Below are positions 60,676-64,000 of a DNA stretch of 64,000 bases, in pieces. The notes under the pieces are model-generated. The model searched no databases. It saw only the letters and a program-made list of their open reading frames with translations, and was not told where the DNA came from. Source of the DNA: Sclerodactyla briareus. Taxonomy: Eukaryota > Echinodermata > Holothuroidea > Dendrochirotida > Sclerodactylidae. The stretch lies in the NCBI GenBank assembly GCA_026419785.1, contig JAODTK010005865.1, positions 1 through 64,000 of the forward strand, written 5' to 3'. The stretch's first letter is position 1; the number at the start of each line of letters is the position of its first letter. The position numbers and the translations under genes are program-made.

Positions 60676-60734
60676 TGGGGTTAACTCTCATTTATCAAAG
60701 TCTTGATTGCCACGATACGTATATTATAGATAAA

Positions 60735-60776
<42 letters not shown>

Positions 60777-60955
60777 TAGTTAGAATATATCTATATATAT
60801 TCTATATATATATATAGATAATATATATTATATATAATATATATATATAATCTTATATTATCTATATAAGAATAATATATCTATATATATTTTTTTTTTT
60901 TTTTTTTTTTTCGTGGGTTCTCTCCTTTATCATTCTTTGATTGCCAGGATACGTG
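60676..60955. repeat. AT array and T run flanked by a near-identical direct repeat
   Basis: GTGGGGTTAACTCTCATTTATCAAAG and TTGATTGCCACGATACGT (60676-60720) recur as GTGGGTTCTCTCCTTTATCATTC and TTGATTGCCAGGATACGT (60913-60953). They flank about 170 bp of TA repeats and a 22-base T run at 60891-60912. A T run also precedes the first copy (60662-60671), so the repeated unit is T run, unique 40 bp, TA array. Confidence 0.7.
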
Positions 60956-61344
60956 TAATCATGGCTGGTGGTACCTTGGTTCCACAGGAATGGAAGTGAA
61001 AAGTCTTAATAATATGAAAACACGAGAACAGCATATTTTGCCCTAAATACTCATGCTTTAATGGATTTGACCAAAATTCGAACTAATATATCAATACAAC
61101 GCGAAGGTCATTAGTGGAGCATGGAGCCATTGTGTGACGAAAAAGGTTACACATAACGTTATCTTTTTGCGACATGATGCGTTGCTCATGCATCATTGGG
61201 ATGTTTTTTTTGTTCGCGTGGGGGGGGGGCATTCAGATATTTCACGTCCAGGGTCATCAAAGAGGCGTAATGGGCAATTATGTATCACGAATGCCAAAAA
61301 AAGCTAATCCTGGGCAGTGTATGTTTGTACCAGTATTTGAAGAA

Positions 61345-62030
61345 TACATTTTTCAGGTCGTTCCTCCATCATTAGCCATAGCAACAGCCAACAGGATTTC
61401 ATAGACTCGGCTAGGCTGGAAAAGACCGTAACATTCGTGAGTCAATGCTGGCGACAAACTCAAAATATACTGCATTGCAGAAAGGCCAGCAATGTTGTAT
61501 TTCTGTTATTGTCTCTCTTTTTTTTACAGGTGCCCAAACTGTTACCATTTCCTCCGACTTCTCCTGCAATCCCTCAATTGTCACTACCTGGATCTGTCTT
61601 GCAGCCTACAGTGGTAATTGAACATTAAGCTGTTACTTTTTTTTTTGCGATTATACCTCTGATTTTTCTCTTCACTGTGTAAAAATGGCGAACGTTAATC
61701 CAGTTATTTTTAGGGACTTACATTAACCTTATGTACCCCACGTTACAGTACATAATTCTGGATTAAACTAGAGAACCCCTTCTGCATGTGATACTCATTT
61801 TAATGAAGACAGAACATTTTTCCCATTTTCCAGATATTTTCACTACCCATTGACTTTCCCCATTTATTTTTCCTTGTTTGTCATGAGCCGTAACATGTGC
61901 CCTCAAGTTTACGTCAAATTGAACAACTGAACTATCTTAACAACTACTTTCGGGGAAATTACTTAGGGTTCCTCGCATGGATCTCTTGTGAACTACAGTG
62001 GTGTCGTTTAGTTATTGGTCACATAAATAT
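61345..62030. repeat. Direct duplication, copy B
   Basis: The partner of 57275-57888. Shared words include AGCCATAGCAACAGCC, AGGATTTCATAGACT, AAAAGACCGTAA, CCAGCAATGTTGTATTTC, TTTCCTCCGAC, GAGAACCCCTTCTG, ATGTGATACTC and TCATGAGCCGTAACATGTG. In this copy a strong acceptor-like sequence (TCTCTTTTTTTTACAG at 61530) precedes an open 30-codon segment beginning GAQTVTISSDFSCNPS and ending at a donor-like GTAATT. A spliced exon is possible but unproven. Confidence 0.55.
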
Positions 62031-62039
62031 AACTAAACT

Positions 62040-64000
62040 TCAACATAGTGGTCCAGAGGAGCAGCCTATCTGTGGTAACTGGGGATAGCCGTTTTTGATC
62101 AGCAGAGGTGTTCCCCCCATTGATCCTAAACGATGGAATCCTCGTCCGAGTGTGAACGATCAGTTACATTCAGTACTATGTAAATTCCTCTATTCGAGAA
62201 AATGTACGCAAATTACAGTGCAAATCTTCAGATATTTCTCCTTTCGACCCGTCCAGCTAGCGAGGTCGCTTTGACCTATTTATTTGAACAACGATTTTTT
62301 TTTTTTTTCCACGAAGTGGTTCTGTCAGGTTATGTCAAAATACCAAGACTACTAGTTGTCTTCTTGCATGCGTCAGAGGAGAGAGCATGGGTGGAAAAAG
62401 TAGAGGGGTTTGGAGAATCCTATGCGCGGTATATTTGATGCGCCATAACGACAACAGATACTGTACGGTGAAAGGATATCAATGAAATGGATGAAACCTA
62501 CTCGGCGATGTTCCGTACACCAACTGTTGCATTTAGTGCATGTTAAAGACAGTAAATTCGAACATATTCCAACAATAACAGCATATAGCATCAGTGGATG
62601 TAATGTTGTAGAGTATGTCCCCCACTGGGTGAAGACGCATAGCTGGGATGGGCGGGAGGTGTGTGATAAATACTGATACAAAGTGGAATTTAATATATCA
62701 CTTACGCATGCTACAATAAAAAAATACATGGACAATTTAAAGTAATACTTGGACGTGTTCACTGCTGTGGAGAAGGCCACACAGAGCGTGTTTTTCGACT
62801 TTTTATTGGACAGTACTAACTGTGCTTGCTAGCACTAAAGGTATGCTTTGTGGAATCTTTAGAAATATGTGGACATTAATTGCATCTGAATTAGGAACGT
62901 GCATGCTCCTTTTTTTTTTTGCACAATTCTCTTTCGTGGCATGAAAGATACAAACCTTCATACGACACCTCCTTCAAAAATAAAAAGTTCGAGTACAACT
63001 ATTAATATTCCGGCTGCATTCTGTCTTTCATTGCGATGATTGTAAAACCACGGGGGGGGGGAAAAACCTTTTTTTTTTTGCACCTGAACTGCTATTTAGT
63101 CGAACCGACCAGACATATAGTAAAATCAACATACGTTCCACTATTCTGGTAGCTTTTGGATATACCCATACGCTGTCTGAACATAAGATCGTTCGATTAA
63201 AACTTGCTTGAGTGCCGTTTGTAATATTGGTTGATGATAACAATATCGACTGCACTTCTTGTTCAGCAGACATTCAGTCAAGCAGCCTACGTATACCAGT
63301 CCGTGAGAGTGTGTGTCCAATAATTATGTACCAGCATGGCTACTGGAATCACAGGGTAAACAGTCATTCGATTGTTGACAATGTACATCGGTTATGTTTG
63401 ATATGGTACCACGAATGATACTTGTTGAATAGAGGCGTTATCGTTATTGTGCTAATGGTTTGTTTTCGATGGCGTCAATTATATGCATGAGACGCAAACG
63501 AATGAGGACGTGGGCCATCCATCTCATTATTCAATTAATTCAGATCCTCCACAAACGAAGTAATAATACAGTGTAATCTTACAAACTTAGTTGGGGAAGG
63601 AAATGAAAACGTATTGATAGAGGCTATATAGGAAGGAGTCATTTTGTTCTTTTTCACGCAATGGTGCCCAATGTACAATTGCTATTTGCCCTTACTCTCT
63701 TCCTACCCATGCAATATGACAGATTATACCAATAAAAGCTTAATCCACCTGCGTATTGTCGACGTCGATCGTGTTTTGACTGGAAAATCAAATGAACAAT
63801 GAGATCATTATTTACAAAATTCGATAAATCATCTTCAGCAAACCAAATAGAGTACTATTCAAATGAAAGCACACTGACTGTCATTCCGATCGGACCAAGC
63901 ATAATGGGTTAGTTTCTTAAGCTTGTTCCTAGAGATTGGTCTTCGTGCAGTTCCTCTGATGAGCGGATGACTAGTCACCATACCGAAGCATTAACTTCCG
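62040..64000. other. Noncoding stretch, no gene recognised
   Basis: Overlapping frames at 62373-62780 (minus) and 62482-62676 (plus) have no domain. G and T runs lie at 63051-63080 and T runs at 62297 and 62910. Nothing else was identified. Confidence 0.4.

Noticed and set aside
62373..62780. 135-codon minus-strand frame and overlapping plus-strand frame
   Set aside because: Hydrophobic and cysteine-rich by composition but with no known domain, and both strands are open. Insufficient support for a gene.

Overview
The window looks like gene-poor nuclear DNA of an animal, most likely a marine deuterostome and plausibly an echinoderm. The reasons are split coding exons with consensus GT/AG borders, abundant noisy microsatellites, several classes of retroelement, and long TGACCT-type tandem repeats that run into CA arrays, a texture I associate with echinoderm genomes. 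The species call is inference. No bacterial-type operon, rRNA gene, intact tRNA gene or CRISPR array was seen.

Host genes. The one region with convincing host coding sequence is about 38.99-44.73 kb on the minus strand. It holds two fibrinogen-related (FREP-type) units. The upstream unit has a clean signal-peptide exon (44653-44727) that joins in phase to exons of a fibrinogen C-terminal domain (43762-43933, 43022-43256, about 42500-42690). The downstream unit has cysteine-rich exons (41857-42071 and the first part of 41373-41689) followed by a second fibrinogen domain (end of 41373-41689, about 40610-40929, about 38992-39262). The splice sites look sound, but several exons carry one-base indels and one nonsense codon. 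They are therefore either young pseudogenes or real genes seen through uncorrected long-read errors. FREPs are secreted lectin-like proteins, often expanded in invertebrate immunity.

Mobile elements. A nearly full-length but frame-broken CR1/L2-like LINE lies on the minus strand at about 51.13-54.07 kb, with endonuclease, linker, reverse transcriptase and C-terminal segment all recognisable. LINE reverse-transcriptase remnants lie on the plus strand at 31.14-32.17 kb and 27.73-28.01 kb. The 3' part of a Penelope-like element, with a GIY-YIG endonuclease, lies on the minus strand at about 58.06-58.87 kb. Three copies of a tRNA-derived SINE family lie at about 33.9, 45.7-46.1 and 50.1-50.4 kb. 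A foldback/MITE-like element with GGGC-rich inverted ends lies at 7391-7971, and a separate tRNA-like Pol III promoter at 22.28-22.35 kb.

Repeats. Tandem arrays have periods of about 302 bp (8.9-9.9 kb) and about 230 bp (15.4-16.5 kb). Weaker ones lie at 4.9, 21-22 and 29.1-29.7 kb. There are four AT-dinucleotide arrays (42.1, 47.8, 57.9, 60.75 kb), several CA arrays, many G/C homopolymers and an extreme 140-bp C tract (33363-33503). Diverged direct duplicates lie at 57.3-57.9 and 61.3-62.0 kb. The first 7 kb, 10.0-13.3 kb, 16.6-20.9 kb, 22.7-26.0 kb, 35.4-37.6 kb, 54.1-57.2 kb and the last 2 kb show no coding signal I can support.
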